From: Nocardioides agariphilus
GTDB lineage: Bacteria > Actinomycetota > Actinomycetes > Propionibacteriales > Nocardioidaceae
Assembly (NCBI RefSeq): GCF_015352445.1
Contig: NZ_JADKPO010000009.1
Location: 1-64,000, forward strand
Direction: 5' to 3'
DNA length: 64,000 bases
Made by a program: the position numbers and the translations under genes. Under the pieces are notes generated by a model. That model saw only the letters and a list, made by a program, of their open reading frames with translations. It searched no databases and was not told the DNA's origin. This document shows positions 6,880 to 16,335 of this stretch, piece by piece (within the stretch, counting starts at the first letter, position 1; each line of letters opens with the position of its first letter).

Positions 6880-8409
6880 ATGAGCACCGAGACCGCACCC
6901 CAGGTCGACCCGCCCGAGCAGCGATCCCAGCCGGCCAAGCGCGGTGCGATCGAGACCAACGGCATCAACGTCATCGACGAGAGCGAGCGCAAAGGCAGCT
7001 CGTTCGGGCTGTTCTGGCCGTGGTGTGCCTCGAACATCTCGGTGCTCGCGGTGTCCTACGGCGCGTTCGTGCTGGGCTTCGGGATCAGCCTCACGCAGGC
7101 ACTGGTCGCCACCGTCGTCGGCGCAGTGGTCAGCTTCTTCCTCGTCGGCCTGGTGTCGATCGCGGGCAAGCGAGGCTCGGCGCCGACGCTGGTGCTGAGT
7201 CGGGCGGCGTTCGGTCGCGTCGGCAACGGCCTGCCGGGCCTGGTGTCCTACCTGCTGCTCATCGGGTGGGAGACGGTGCTGGTCAGCCTGTCGACCCTCG
7301 CCACCGCGACGGTCTTCGAGCGGATGGGCTGGGCCTCGGGGGACGCGACGAAGGTGGTCGCGTTCGTGGTGGTCGCGCTGGTGATCGTCGCTGTCGGGAT
7401 CCTCGGCTTCGAGGCGATCATGCGGATCCAGCTCTGGCTGACGGTGGCCATGATCGTGGTCACCGGCGTCTACGTCGGGCTCACCTTCGACCACGTCGAC
7501 CTCGACGCCGCGCGGGCGCTGCCCGACGGCGCGACGACCGCCGTGATCGGCGCGACGGTGCTGGTGATGACGGGCTTCGGCGTGGGCTGGGTCAACGCCG
7601 CTGCCGACTACTCGCGCTACCTCCCGCGCTCGGTGCGCACGCCCGGCGTGGTCTTCTGGCCGACCTTCGGGGGCAGCCTTCCGGTCGTGGTGCTGGTCTC
7701 CTACGGGATCCTGCTATGCGCCAGCGATCCCGACCTGGCAGGCGAGGTCGGCGCCGACCCGATCGGTGCGTTGACGACCTTGCTGCCGGACTGGTTCCTG
7801 CTGCCGTTCGCCCTGGTCGCCGTCGGGGGTCTGGTCAGTGGCGCGATCCTCGACATCTACTCGTCGGGGCTGACGTTGCTCGCGCTCGGACTCAAGACAC
7901 CGCGCTGGACCGCTGCCCTGCTCGACGGCGTCCTGATGATCCTGGGCACGATCTACATCCTCTGGATCGCCGACGACTTCTTGTCGGTGTTCATCGCCTT
8001 CCTGATCATCTTGGGCGTGCCGATGGCGGCCTGGTGCGGGATCTTCCTGGCCGACCTGTTCATGCGCCGCTACTCCTACGACGAGCGTGCACTGTTCGGT
8101 GCCACCGAGACCGGTGGCTACGGCCTGGTCCGCTGGGAGTCCGTGCTGGTGCTGCTGGCAGCAACCGCCGTCGGGTGGGGGCTGGTCATCGACACGACGG
8201 GCGCGGGCGACGGCCTCGGTTGGCTCGGCTATCTCCTCGAGCCGCTCGGGCTCGGCGGCCGCGACGGCGAGTGGGCCTACGCCAACCTGGGCGTCCCGGC
8301 GGCGCTGGTGGTCGGACTGCTCGGGTACGCACTGCTCGGTGCACCCGCCGTACGCCGGCAGGAGCACGAGCAGGTCGTCGCCGGCGTCAGGGCCGAACGT
8401 GTGGACTAG
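6880..8409 (+). CDS. NCS1 family purine/cytosine permease
   Basis: 509 residues with about 12 hydrophobic segments; it begins after a ~45-residue cytoplasmic tail (TM1 near GLFWPWCASNISVLAVSYGA). The NCS1 pattern is clear: GKRGSAPTLVLSRAAFG in the first repeat and AADYSRYLP in TM6-7. Such carriers import cytosine, purines, allantoin or thiamine with protons or sodium. Coupling to the PNP gene by 4 bp favours a nucleobase or nucleoside. The Arg/Glu-rich end (VRRQEHEQV) is cytoplasmic. Confidence 0.88.
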   Translation: MSTETAPQVDPPEQRSQPAKRGAIETNGINVIDESERKGSSFGLFWPWCASNISVLAVSYGAFVLGFGISLTQALVATVVGAVVSFFLVGLVSIAGKRGSAPTLVLSRAAFGRVGNGLPGLVSYLLLIGWETVLVSLSTLATATVFERMGWASGDATKVVAFVVVALVIVAVGILGFEAIMRIQLWLTVAMIVVTGVYVGLTFDHVDLDAARALPDGATTAVIGATVLVMTGFGVGWVNAAADYSRYLPRSVRTPGVVFWPTFGGSLPVVVLVSYGILLCASDPDLAGEVGADPIGALTTLLPDWFLLPFALVAVGGLVSGAILDIYSSGLTLLALGLKTPRWTAALLDGVLMILGTIYILWIADDFLSVFIAFLIILGVPMAAWCGIFLADLFMRRYSYDERALFGATETGGYGLVRWESVLVLLAATAVGWGLVIDTTGAGDGLGWLGYLLEPLGLGGRDGEWAYANLGVPAALVVGLLGYALLGAPAVRRQEHEQVVAGVRAERVD

Positions 8410-8414
8410 GTGGA

Positions 8415-9068
8415 CTAGTTCGCGCCGGGGATGTCGGGGTCGACGACCCGGACCCGGTCGAGCTGCATGCCGTGGTCGACGCCCCACAGCACGGCGCGCG
8501 AGCGGCTGTCGACGTTGATCTTGCGGTAGCACGAGCGGATGTAGGACTTGATCGAGTTGATCGAGAGCTGGGTGCGATCGACGATCTGGGCGTTGGTGAG
8601 GCCCTGGGTGATCAGGCAGAGCACCTCGGACTCGCGCGCGGTCAGTCCCTCCTCGCGGCCCGGCCAGTCGCCACCGATCAACGGCAGCCGGGAGGGCTCC
8701 TCGCTCACCACGAGCTCGCCCTGCTGAACCTTCTCGAGCGAGGTCACCAGCTCGGAGGCGCTCAGTCGCTTGGACAGGTAGCCGGAGATGCCCAGTTCGA
8801 GCGAGGACTCCCGCAGCGCCCGGTCCGTGCTCCACGTGTAGACCACGACCTTGCCGACCCGCGGGTTCTCCAGCAGGTGCACCACGCCTGTGCCGTCGTC
8901 GCGCGACTGGGTGAAGGTGTCGAACAGCGCGATGTCGACGGGCTCCGCGACGCTGCTCGACGCATTGAGCTCGACGACCTCGACGCGGTGGGTGTGAGAC
9001 CGCAGCATGGAGGCGATGCCGTGCACGACGACCTCGTAGTCGTTGACGATCGCGACGCGGATAGGCAC
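8415..9068 (-). CDS. orphan NarL/LuxR-type response regulator
   Basis: 217 residues: receiver domain (1-~120) and LuxR-type HTH (~140-205). The phospho-acceptor is Asp50 in IALFDTFTQ and the conserved lysine is Lys100 in YLSKRLS. The HTH reads LTARESEVLCLITQGLTNAQ with the recognition helix around SINSIKSYIRSCYRKI. The usual acidic pair after strand 1 is only ND (9-10), so metal binding may be weak. No kinase gene is adjacent. GTG start at 9068 with TAGTCT 6 bases upstream, so the mRNA is probably leaderless. It is convergent with the permease gene, whose stop lies 5 bases away. Confidence 0.88.
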   Translation of the reverse strand: MPIRVAIVNDYEVVVHGIASMLRSHTHRVEVVELNASSSVAEPVDIALFDTFTQSRDDGTGVVHLLENPRVGKVVVYTWSTDRALRESSLELGISGYLSKRLSASELVTSLEKVQQGELVVSEEPSRLPLIGGDWPGREEGLTARESEVLCLITQGLTNAQIVDRTQLSINSIKSYIRSCYRKINVDSRSRAVLWGVDHGMQLDRVRVVDPDIPGAN

Positions 9069-9074
9069 CCGGCC

Positions 9075-9080
9075 AGACTA
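9075..9080 (-). promoter_or_regulatory. -10 box of the orphan response regulator
   Basis: TAGTCT on the minus strand, 6 bases before the GTG at 9068; leaderless spacing. Confidence 0.45.
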
Positions 9081-9191
9081 GGGCCCTGCACCTTCCCGCT
9101 CCACCCTCACGGGTGTGGCTCGCCCCCTGATGCCGGTCCATGCTCCGAGTAACCGCGCCATCCCAGGCGGCGAAGACAAGGAGGGCACCAC

Positions 9192-9335
9192 ATGATCGTC
9201 CTCGGGCTGATCCTGCTCATCATCGGCCTGGTCGCGAGCATTCCGATCCTCACGACCATCGGCGTGATCCTCATCATCGTGGGCCTCGTGCTCAACCTGG
9301 TGCCCATCGGTGGCACCCGGCGGAGGGTCTACTAG
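9192..9335 (+). CDS. 47-aa hydrophobic membrane protein (DUF6131-like)
   Basis: The ATG at 9192 is preceded by a near-perfect Shine-Dalgarno AAGGAGG (9178-9184). The peptide has two closely spaced hydrophobic segments (IVLGLILLIIGLVA and GVILIIVGLVLNLV) joined by a short IPILTT turn, and a basic tail GGTRRRVY. The pattern matches the very small DUF6131-type proteins of actinobacteria, whose function is unknown. A strong hairpin follows 40 bp downstream, consistent with a monocistronic unit. Confidence 0.75.
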   Translation: MIVLGLILLIIGLVASIPILTTIGVILIIVGLVLNLVPIGGTRRRVY

Positions 9336-9375
9336 CAACGTCCGCACGGGCCGGCTCATCGCCCGTGTCGGCACT

Positions 9376-9399
9376 GCCCACCCCGCGTGCGGGGTGGGC
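9376..9399 (+). terminator. stem-loop terminator after the 47-aa membrane protein gene
   Basis: Perfect inverted repeat GCCCACCCCGC / GCGGGGTGGGC with a 2-base centre, followed by GTAGCCGTTT. An intrinsic terminator is likely, though the T tract is short. Confidence 0.6.
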
Positions 9400-9468
9400 C
9401 GTAGCCGTTTGGGGCACACCCCTCGCTTGCGCCTGTGTACGGCGGAGCTCGCCGTCGGTGCCACCGCA

Positions 9469-9474
9469 TAGGGT
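9469..9474 (+). promoter_or_regulatory. -10 box of the recCBD operon
   Basis: TAGGGT 6 bases upstream of the recC GTG at 9481; leaderless spacing. Confidence 0.45.
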
Positions 9475-9480
9475 CGGCCC

Positions 9481-12400
9481 GTGGCGCTGCACCTACACCG
9501 GGCTCCGCGCACCGACCTGCTCGCAGACGCCCTGGCTGACCTCCTGAGTCGGCCGCTCGACGACCCCCTGCTCCAAGAGGTCGTCGTCGTTCCTGCCCGG
9601 GGCGTGGAGCGGTGGCTGACCCAGCGGCTCTCCCACCGACTCGGCATCGCCGGCGACACCGCTGGCGGCGACGGTGTGTGCGCGGGGGTGCGGTTCCTCA
9701 GCCCGAGGTCCCTGGTGACGCTGGTGCTGGGCCGCGACCACGATGACCCCTGGGACCCCGAGCGCCTGGTGTGGCCGCTGCTGGCCACGATCGACGCCAG
9801 CCTCGACGAGCCGTGGTGCAAGCCGCTGGCCGACCATCTCGGCCACGGGCTCACCGGCGACGATGCCGAGCTCCGCCGCAACCGGCGTTACAGCGTGGCG
9901 ATCAGGTTGGCGTCGCTGTTCGCCTCCTACGCCGCCCAGCGACCCTCGATCGTCACCGACTGGCGTGAGGGCCGAGACACCGACGGCGCGGGTGGTCGGC
10001 TCGACGCCGACCTCGCCTGGCAACCCGAGCTGTGGCGACGCGTGCTGACCAGGGTCGACGCCGCGCCACCCGACATCCGCCACACAGCCACGCTCGACCT
10101 CCTTCGGTCCGGTGGCACCGCGCTCGACCTGCCTCCGCGGCTCTCGCTGTTCGGCCACACCAGGCTGCCCGCCACCGAGGTCGAGCTGCTGGGCGCGTTG
10201 GGCGAGCACCACGACGTCCACCTCTACCTGCCTCAGGCCTCGCCCGCCCTGTGGGACGCGCTCGCGGGTCTGGGCGGCTCGGTAGCCCGGGTGGACGACG
10301 ACTCCGCGACCCGCGTCGGTCACCCGCTCCTGGCCTCGCTCGGCCGCGACGCCCGCGAGCTGCGGCGCTCACTCGACGGGGCCGGGTTCCCGTCGGGTGA
10401 CGCGGTGCCGCTCGCAGACGACGAGCCGGCCACGTTGCTCGCGATGCTCCAGCACGACCTCCGTGCCAACCACTCGCCGACCGTGGAGGAGCGTGCGGGC
10501 CGTCACCACGACATCGACGACCGCAGCCTCCAGGTGCACGCGTGTCACGGGCCCTCGCGTCAGGTCGACGTGCTCCGCGAGGTGCTCGTCGGGCTGCTCG
10601 AGGACGACCCGACGCTCGAGCCGCGCGACATCTTGGTGATGTGCCCCGACATCGAGACCTACGCCCCCCTGATCTCGGCCGGCTTCGGGCTCGCCCCGAC
10701 CGGCCCGGAGGCCGCCGACGGAGTCGGCGTGGCCGCCCACCCCGCTCACCGCCTGAGGGTCAAGCTCGCCGACCGGGCACTGGTGAGCACCAACCCGCTG
10801 CTCGCGATCGCCGGAGTGCTGCTCGACCTCAGTGGCGGCAGGGTGACGGCTTCCGAGGTGCTCGACCTGGCCGCCAGCGACCCCTGTCGACGCAGGTTCG
10901 GATTCACCGACGACGAGCTCGAGCGAGCCGGCCGCTGGGTCGCCAGCACCGGCATCCGCTGGGGCCTGGACCGCGAGGCGCGGGCGGCCTTCTCGATGGA
11001 GCGCTTCCCCCAGAACACCTGGCGCACCGGCCTCGACCGGATCCTGCTGGGTGTGGCCATGAGCGGTGACGACCACCGGCACCTCGGCACCGGCCTGCCG
11101 CTCGACGACGTGGGCAGCAACGAGGTCGACCTGGCCGGTCGCCTCGCCGAGCTGGTCGACCGGCTCGGCCAGTGCCTGCACGCCCTCGACGAGGCCCGCA
11201 CGGTCGCCGACTGGATGACGGCCTTGCGCGCCGGCGTACGCAGCCTGACCGACGTACCCGCCGACGACGCCTGGCAGTACCCCCAGCTCGAGCGCGAGCT
11301 GGCGCGCGCCTCGGCCACCGACTCTGGCCCCGACTCTGGCCCCGACTCTGGCACCGACTCTGGCACCGACTCTGGGTCCGGGCTGGAGCTGAGGCTCGCC
11401 GACGTACGCGCCCTCCTCGGGGGCCGCCTGGCCGGTCGGCCGACGCGGGCCAACTTCCGCACCGGCACGCTCACGGTCTGCACGATGGTGCCGATGCGCT
11501 CGGTCCCCCATCGGGTGGTCTGCCTGCTCGGCCTCGACGACGGGGTCTTCCCGCGAGCCGGGTTCGTCGACGGCGACGACGTGCTCGCCCGCCGGCCGCG
11601 CACCGGCGAACGCGACGGCCGCAGCGAGGACCGCCAGCTCCTGCTCGACGCCGTGATGGCCGCGACCGAGCACCTCGTGGTGACCTACACCGGCGCCAAC
11701 GAGCACTCCGGTGCCCGCCGCCCACCCGCCGTCCCCCTGGGCGAGCTGCTCGACGCCGCCGACCGCACCACCGCCGCGCCCGTGCGCGACGAGATCCTCA
11801 CCCGGCACCCGCTCCAGCCCTACGACCCGCGCAACCTCAAGGCCGGCGACCCGGCCGGTGATCCTCCCGAGTGGTCGGTCGCGGAGCTGCGCGGACCTGC
11901 GCAGCGCCCGTTCAGCTTCGACGTCTCGTCTCTGGCCGGCGCTCGTTCTGCTGCCGGCCCGCGCCGGCCCGCGCCACCGCTGCTCACCGGCGCCCTGCCG
12001 CCCCGTGAGGCAGAGGACGTCACGCTCGACGACCTGGTGCGGTTCTTGCTGCACCCGGTCCGCACGTTCCTTCGTGACCGCCTCGACCTGGCGACGCCGT
12101 TCGAGCCCGACGAGCTCGACGACGCGATCCCGGTCTCCCTCGACTCGCTCGAGGTGTGGCAGGTGGGAGACCACCTGCTGCGCGAGCTCCTGGCCGGACA
12201 AGACCCCGTGGCGGTGATGACGGCCGAGCAGCTGCGCGGCACCCTGCCGCCCTTCCGGCTCGGCGAACGAGCCCTGACGGGCGTGACCGAGGAGTGCCAG
12301 AAGCTGTGGAACGGCACCGCCGAGCTGCGCACCGGCACCCGCCGGTCGGTCGACGTCGATGTCGACCTGGGCAACGGCCGTCGGCTGACCGGCACCATCC

Positions 12401-12927
12401 CCGGGGTCTACGGCACCAAGCTGGTCTCGCTCGGCTACTCCCGGCTCAAGGCCAAGCAGCGCCTGCGCACGTGGGTGGAGCTGCTCGCTCTCTCGGCATC
12501 CGACCCCGACCAGAGCTGGACGGGTCACGCCGTCGGGCGCGAGCGGGCCGGACCCAAGAGGGCGCTGACCGGGCCACTCGACCAACGAGCTGCCGCCTGG
12601 CTGCGGTCGCTCGTCGAGCTGCGCGACCTGGGTCTGACCACACCGTTGCCGATGCCGGTCGCCACTGCCGCAGCCTGGGCCGACGCCCACGCCAAGGCCG
12701 AGCGCGGCATGGACATCGACGTCAAGCAAGCCGCTCGTCGCGAGTGGGAGACCGACCGCTTCGCGGGTGCGGCGTCGTTCGCCAAGGAGGACCAGGACGC
12801 CTACCACGTGCGCGTGTTCGGGCCACACCTCTCGGTCGAGGGGCTGATCGACCTCGGCCTGCCGCAGTACGCCTGGCAGGTCTGGGAGCCCCTGCTCAGT
12901 GGTGCCGAGAAGGTCGGGCCACTATGA
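9481..12927 (+). CDS. recC: exodeoxyribonuclease V subunit gamma (RecC)
   Basis: 1148 residues, the usual size of RecC. The protein opens with the family start LHLHRAPRTDLLADALADLL and VVVPARGVERWLTQRLS; the inactivated helicase core follows (HACHGPSRQVDVLREVL, then VMCPDIETYAPLI). RecC scans DNA for Chi and splits the strands in the RecBCD repair complex. Positions 11320-11380 hold a run of about five 12-bp repeats encoding DSGPDSGPDSGTDSGTDSGS, an acidic linker that is not part of the core fold. recB follows after a gap of 21-54 bp depending on its start. GTG start fixed by the short-leader promoter. Confidence 0.93.
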   Translation: MALHLHRAPRTDLLADALADLLSRPLDDPLLQEVVVVPARGVERWLTQRLSHRLGIAGDTAGGDGVCAGVRFLSPRSLVTLVLGRDHDDPWDPERLVWPLLATIDASLDEPWCKPLADHLGHGLTGDDAELRRNRRYSVAIRLASLFASYAAQRPSIVTDWREGRDTDGAGGRLDADLAWQPELWRRVLTRVDAAPPDIRHTATLDLLRSGGTALDLPPRLSLFGHTRLPATEVELLGALGEHHDVHLYLPQASPALWDALAGLGGSVARVDDDSATRVGHPLLASLGRDARELRRSLDGAGFPSGDAVPLADDEPATLLAMLQHDLRANHSPTVEERAGRHHDIDDRSLQVHACHGPSRQVDVLREVLVGLLEDDPTLEPRDILVMCPDIETYAPLISAGFGLAPTGPEAADGVGVAAHPAHRLRVKLADRALVSTNPLLAIAGVLLDLSGGRVTASEVLDLAASDPCRRRFGFTDDELERAGRWVASTGIRWGLDREARAAFSMERFPQNTWRTGLDRILLGVAMSGDDHRHLGTGLPLDDVGSNEVDLAGRLAELVDRLGQCLHALDEARTVADWMTALRAGVRSLTDVPADDAWQYPQLERELARASATDSGPDSGPDSGTDSGTDSGSGLELRLADVRALLGGRLAGRPTRANFRTGTLTVCTMVPMRSVPHRVVCLLGLDDGVFPRAGFVDGDDVLARRPRTGERDGRSEDRQLLLDAVMAATEHLVVTYTGANEHSGARRPPAVPLGELLDAADRTTAAPVRDEILTRHPLQPYDPRNLKAGDPAGDPPEWSVAELRGPAQRPFSFDVSSLAGARSAAGPRRPAPPLLTGALPPREAEDVTLDDLVRFLLHPVRTFLRDRLDLATPFEPDELDDAIPVSLDSLEVWQVGDHLLRELLAGQDPVAVMTAEQLRGTLPPFRLGERALTGVTEECQKLWNGTAELRTGTRRSVDVDVDLGNGRRLTGTIPGVYGTKLVSLGYSRLKAKQRLRTWVELLALSASDPDQSWTGHAVGRERAGPKRALTGPLDQRAAAWLRSLVELRDLGLTTPLPMPVATAAAWADAHAKAERGMDIDVKQAARREWETDRFAGAASFAKEDQDAYHVRVFGPHLSVEGLIDLGLPQYAWQVWEPLLSGAEKVGPL
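11320..11380 (+). repeat. 12-bp tandem repeat inside recC
   Basis: About five units of the form GACTCTGGCMCC, encoding Asp-Ser-Gly-(Pro/Thr). In-frame and multiple of three, so copy number can change without breaking recC. Confidence 0.85.
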
Positions 12928-12948
12928 CGCGCGCGGACGGAACCCCCT

Positions 12949-15900
12949 GTGCCGTCAAGGCTCCAGCCACCGGGATTCCCTGTGGTTGAGCCCGTTCCCT
13001 TCTCCATCACAGACCCGCTGCCCCAGGGCACGGTGCTGCTGGAGGCGAGCGCCGGCACGGGCAAGACGTGGACCATCGGGGCGCTCGTCACGCGCTACGT
13101 CGCCGAAGGTGTCGCCAGGCTCGAGCAGATGCTGGTGGTGACCTTCGGGCGCGCGGCCAGCCAGGAGCTGCGTGAGCGGGTGCGGGCCCAGCTGGTCGAG
13201 GCCGAGCAGGCGCTGAGCGACGACGAGGCCGAGCGGGTCGCCGTACCCTCCTCGGAGCTGGTCGAGATGCTGCGCCGATACGAGCCCGACGAGCGTCGGG
13301 TCGCGCACCGCCGGGTCGTCGATGCCCTGGTGGGCTTCGACGCCGCGACCATCGCGACCACGCACCAGTTCTGCTCGATGGTGCTCGACTCGCTGGGCGT
13401 CGCGGGCGACTCCGACTCGCGAGCACGTCTGGTCGAGGACCTCGACGACCTGGTCAAGGAGACCGTCGACGACCTCTACCTGCGGGCGTTCGCTCTCGAC
13501 GAGGAGGGTCCGGCGTTCGACTACGCCACCGCCCTCGACATCGCCCGCAAGGTCGTCGACGACCCGCAGGCCGCGCTGAGGCCGCTGGGTGAGGACCGGT
13601 CGACGACTGCAGGACGCCGGGTCTCCTTCGCCGAGGCCGTCCGCAAGGAGATGGAGCGCCGCAAGCGCCGGCTCGGCATCTTGTCCTACGACGACCTGCT
13701 CAGCGAGCTGGCACGTGCACTGGAGCCCGGTGAGGGCGGCGGCACCACGCCTGCTGCCCAGCGGATGCGCCAGCGCTGGCAGATCGTGCTGGTCGACGAG
13801 TTCCAAGACACCGACCCCGTGCAGTGGCAGGTGCTCGACCGGGCCTTCAGCGGCCACGCCACGATGGTGCTCATCGGTGACCCCAAGCAAGCCATCTACG
13901 CCTTCCGCGGCGGCGACGTCACGACCTACCTCACCGCAGCCGCCACCGCGGCGACCCAGCAGACGCTGTCGGTCAACTGGCGAAGCGACGCCCCGCTCCT
14001 CTCGGCGGTGCAGGAGCTACTGCGAGGAGCCGCACTCGGCGACGACCGCATCCTGGTGCGCGACGTCGACGCCCACCACGACGAGAGTCGGCTGCAAGGC
14101 GCTGGTTCCCCGTTCCGCGTGCGGGTCATCCGCCGCGGCGACATCTCCCGGCGACCCGTGCTGCTGTCGGTCGGCCAGGTGCGACCGCGCATCGCCCGCG
14201 ACCTGGCCCACGACGTACGCCGGCTCGTCGACTCGGGGGCCACCTTCGACGGGCGTCCCGTGCGGCCACGCGACATCGCCGTGATCGCCTACCGTCACGC
14301 GGACCTCGCCGATGCCCAAGCGGCGCTGGCCGACGTCGGCATCCCTGGTGTGATCGCCGGCGGTGGCAGTGTGTTCGCAACGCCCGCGGCAGTCGAGTGG
14401 CTGACCTTGCTGGAGGCGTTGGAGCAGCCGCACCGCAGTACCCGCGTCCGCGCGGCGGCACTGACCTGCTTCTTCGGGCACACCGCCGCAGCCCTCGACG
14501 CGAGGTCCGGTGGCGGCGGCGACGAGCTCACCGACGAGGTCGCCGACGAGCTGCGGTCGTGGCTCGAGCTGTTCGGCAGCCGTGGGCTGGCCGCCGTGCT
14601 CGAAGCAGCCACGACCGGTGGACTTTCCGGGCGCGTGCTCGCCGAGGTGGGTGGCGAGCGGCGGCTGACCGACATCCGCCATATCGGCGAGGCCCTCCAC
14701 GAGGCAGCGCTCACCGAGCGTCACGGGCTCGTCTCCCTGTTGTCCTGGCTGCGGGAGCAGGTCGCCGAGGGACGCGCCGGACGTGGTCTCGAGCGGACCC
14801 GACGCCTCGATAGCGACGCCGCCGCGGTGCAGCTGGTGACGATCCACGCGAGCAAGGGCCTCGAGTACCCCGTCGTCTACCTGCCTGCGCTCGCCGACCG
14901 ACACGTCTCCGAGCCGGAGCTGCCGCGCTACCACGACGACGAGGGTCGCCGCTGTCGCAACGTCGGCGCCGGCGGAGCAGGCTGGGCCGATGGCGTGCGC
15001 CGGGCCCAGGACGAGGACGCCGGCGAGTGGCTGCGGCTGCTCTACGTCGCGCTCACGCGCGCACAGTCCCAGGTGGTGTGCTGGTGGTCGCCGACCAAGA
15101 ACACCGAGGCGTCGCCGCTGCACCGGATGCTGATGCGTGCCGAAGGAGTCGCCGAGGTGCCCGAGCGGCCCTCCGTCCCGTCCGACGACGAGGTGGTCGC
15201 GCTCTTCGGGCAGTGGCGCGACCGCGGCGGCCCGGTTCCCGAGCTGGCGGTGGTCGCCGAGCTCACCGAGGCGCCCGAGGTCGAGGACATCCCCGTGCTC
15301 GGTGTGCGCACCTTCACCCGTTCGGTCGACGCCGCGTGGCGCCGCACGTCCTACTCCTCGTTGTCGGCCGTGCGCGCCGACACCGTGGTCGATGCCGTCA
15401 CCAGCGAGCCGGAGGTGATGGGCAAGGACGACGAGCAACTCTCGCTGGTCGAGGAGGTTGCGCAGCAACCGTCACGAGACCCGGTGAGTGATCTGCCCTC
15501 GCCGATGGCGAACCTTCCCGTCGGCGCGACGTTCGGCTCGCTCGTCCACGCGGTGCTCGAGCACGCCGACCCGGCGGCAGCCGACTTCCGAGCCGAGCTG
15601 CTGGGTCACATCGACGAGCAGCGGGGCTGGTGGCCGGTCGAGCTCGACCGCGAGGAGCTCGCTGACGCGCTGGTGGCCGTGTGCGACTCGCCGCTCGGAG
15701 GGCCGGGTTCGGGGCTCGAGGGCATCACGCTGCGGGGCGTCTCCCTGAGCGACCGGCTGCGCGAGATGGACTTCGAGCTGCCGCTGGCCGGAGGTGACGT
15801 GCGGGGTCCGCGCTCCGACATACGTCTGCTCGACCTGGCGCCCCTCCTGGAGAGGCACCTGCCCGAGGGCGATCCGGTGCGCGCCTACTCCGGGCCGTTG

Positions 15901-16335
15901 CGCGGGCCGCTCGGCGACCAGACGTTGCGCGGCTACCTGACCGGTTCGGTCGACGTGGTGCTGCGGGTGCCGACGCCCGACGGTCCGCGGTTCCACGTCG
16001 TCGACTACAAGACCAACTGGCTCGGCCCGGCCGACGAGCCGCTGACGGCCGCGGCCTACCGTCCGCAGGCGCTCGACGCCGCCATGGGTCACTCCGACTA
16101 CCCGCTCCAGGCGCTGCTCTACGCCGCCGTGCTGCACCGCTTCCTGCGCTGGCGGCTCCCGGACTACGACCCCGAGCGACACCTCGGTGAGGTGCTCTAC
16201 CTCTACGTCCGCGGCATGTGCGGTCCCGCGACGCCGCTGGTCGATGGCGCCCCGTGCGGCGTCTTCAGCTGGCGGGCCCCCGTCGGCCTGGTCGAGGAGC
16301 TGTCCAGCCTCCTGGCGGGCAGGGTCACCGCATGA
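12949..16335 (+). CDS. recB: exodeoxyribonuclease V subunit beta (RecB)
   Basis: Up to 1128 residues. N-terminal UvrD-type helicase: Walker A EASAGTGKTWT (Lys39 counted from 12949), Walker B VLVDEFQDTDPVQW (~280), motif III IGDPKQAIYAFRGGD, and motif V/VI VTIHASKGLEYPVVY and LLYVALTRAQ. The C-terminal nuclease carries HVVDYKTNW (~1015). It supplies 3'-5' helicase and nuclease activity for double-strand break repair. The start is uncertain: GTG at 12949, or GTG at 12982, which gives a better family N-terminus (VEPVPFSITDPLPQG). Codons at 15455-15482 (VEEVAQQPSRD) are a copy of the dispersed REP element carried in frame. recD overlaps by ATGA. Confidence 0.93.
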   Translation: MPSRLQPPGFPVVEPVPFSITDPLPQGTVLLEASAGTGKTWTIGALVTRYVAEGVARLEQMLVVTFGRAASQELRERVRAQLVEAEQALSDDEAERVAVPSSELVEMLRRYEPDERRVAHRRVVDALVGFDAATIATTHQFCSMVLDSLGVAGDSDSRARLVEDLDDLVKETVDDLYLRAFALDEEGPAFDYATALDIARKVVDDPQAALRPLGEDRSTTAGRRVSFAEAVRKEMERRKRRLGILSYDDLLSELARALEPGEGGGTTPAAQRMRQRWQIVLVDEFQDTDPVQWQVLDRAFSGHATMVLIGDPKQAIYAFRGGDVTTYLTAAATAATQQTLSVNWRSDAPLLSAVQELLRGAALGDDRILVRDVDAHHDESRLQGAGSPFRVRVIRRGDISRRPVLLSVGQVRPRIARDLAHDVRRLVDSGATFDGRPVRPRDIAVIAYRHADLADAQAALADVGIPGVIAGGGSVFATPAAVEWLTLLEALEQPHRSTRVRAAALTCFFGHTAAALDARSGGGGDELTDEVADELRSWLELFGSRGLAAVLEAATTGGLSGRVLAEVGGERRLTDIRHIGEALHEAALTERHGLVSLLSWLREQVAEGRAGRGLERTRRLDSDAAAVQLVTIHASKGLEYPVVYLPALADRHVSEPELPRYHDDEGRRCRNVGAGGAGWADGVRRAQDEDAGEWLRLLYVALTRAQSQVVCWWSPTKNTEASPLHRMLMRAEGVAEVPERPSVPSDDEVVALFGQWRDRGGPVPELAVVAELTEAPEVEDIPVLGVRTFTRSVDAAWRRTSYSSLSAVRADTVVDAVTSEPEVMGKDDEQLSLVEEVAQQPSRDPVSDLPSPMANLPVGATFGSLVHAVLEHADPAAADFRAELLGHIDEQRGWWPVELDREELADALVAVCDSPLGGPGSGLEGITLRGVSLSDRLREMDFELPLAGGDVRGPRSDIRLLDLAPLLERHLPEGDPVRAYSGPLRGPLGDQTLRGYLTGSVDVVLRVPTPDGPRFHVVDYKTNWLGPADEPLTAAAYRPQALDAAMGHSDYPLQALLYAAVLHRFLRWRLPDYDPERHLGEVLYLYVRGMCGPATPLVDGAPCGVFSWRAPVGLVEELSSLLAGRVTA
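15455..15482. repeat. REP-like element (variant 1) inside the recB coding sequence
   Basis: CTGGTCGAGGAGGTTGCGCA...: the GGTTGCGCAGCAACC hairpin plus a slightly diverged outer arm (GTCACGAGACC for GTCTCGAAACC). It lies in the linker between the helicase and nuclease parts of RecB. Confidence 0.75.

Noticed and set aside
7020-9152. 710-codon open frame on the plus strand across the permease and response regulator genes
   Set aside because: Arg/Gly-rich shadow in another frame; it overlaps two well-supported genes and contains no domain.
10369-12828. 819-codon open frame on the minus strand opposite recC
   Set aside because: It is the antisense shadow of recC produced by high GC; the composition is low-complexity (Gly/Val/Arg/Gln) with no recognisable motif, while the plus strand has clear RecC sequence.
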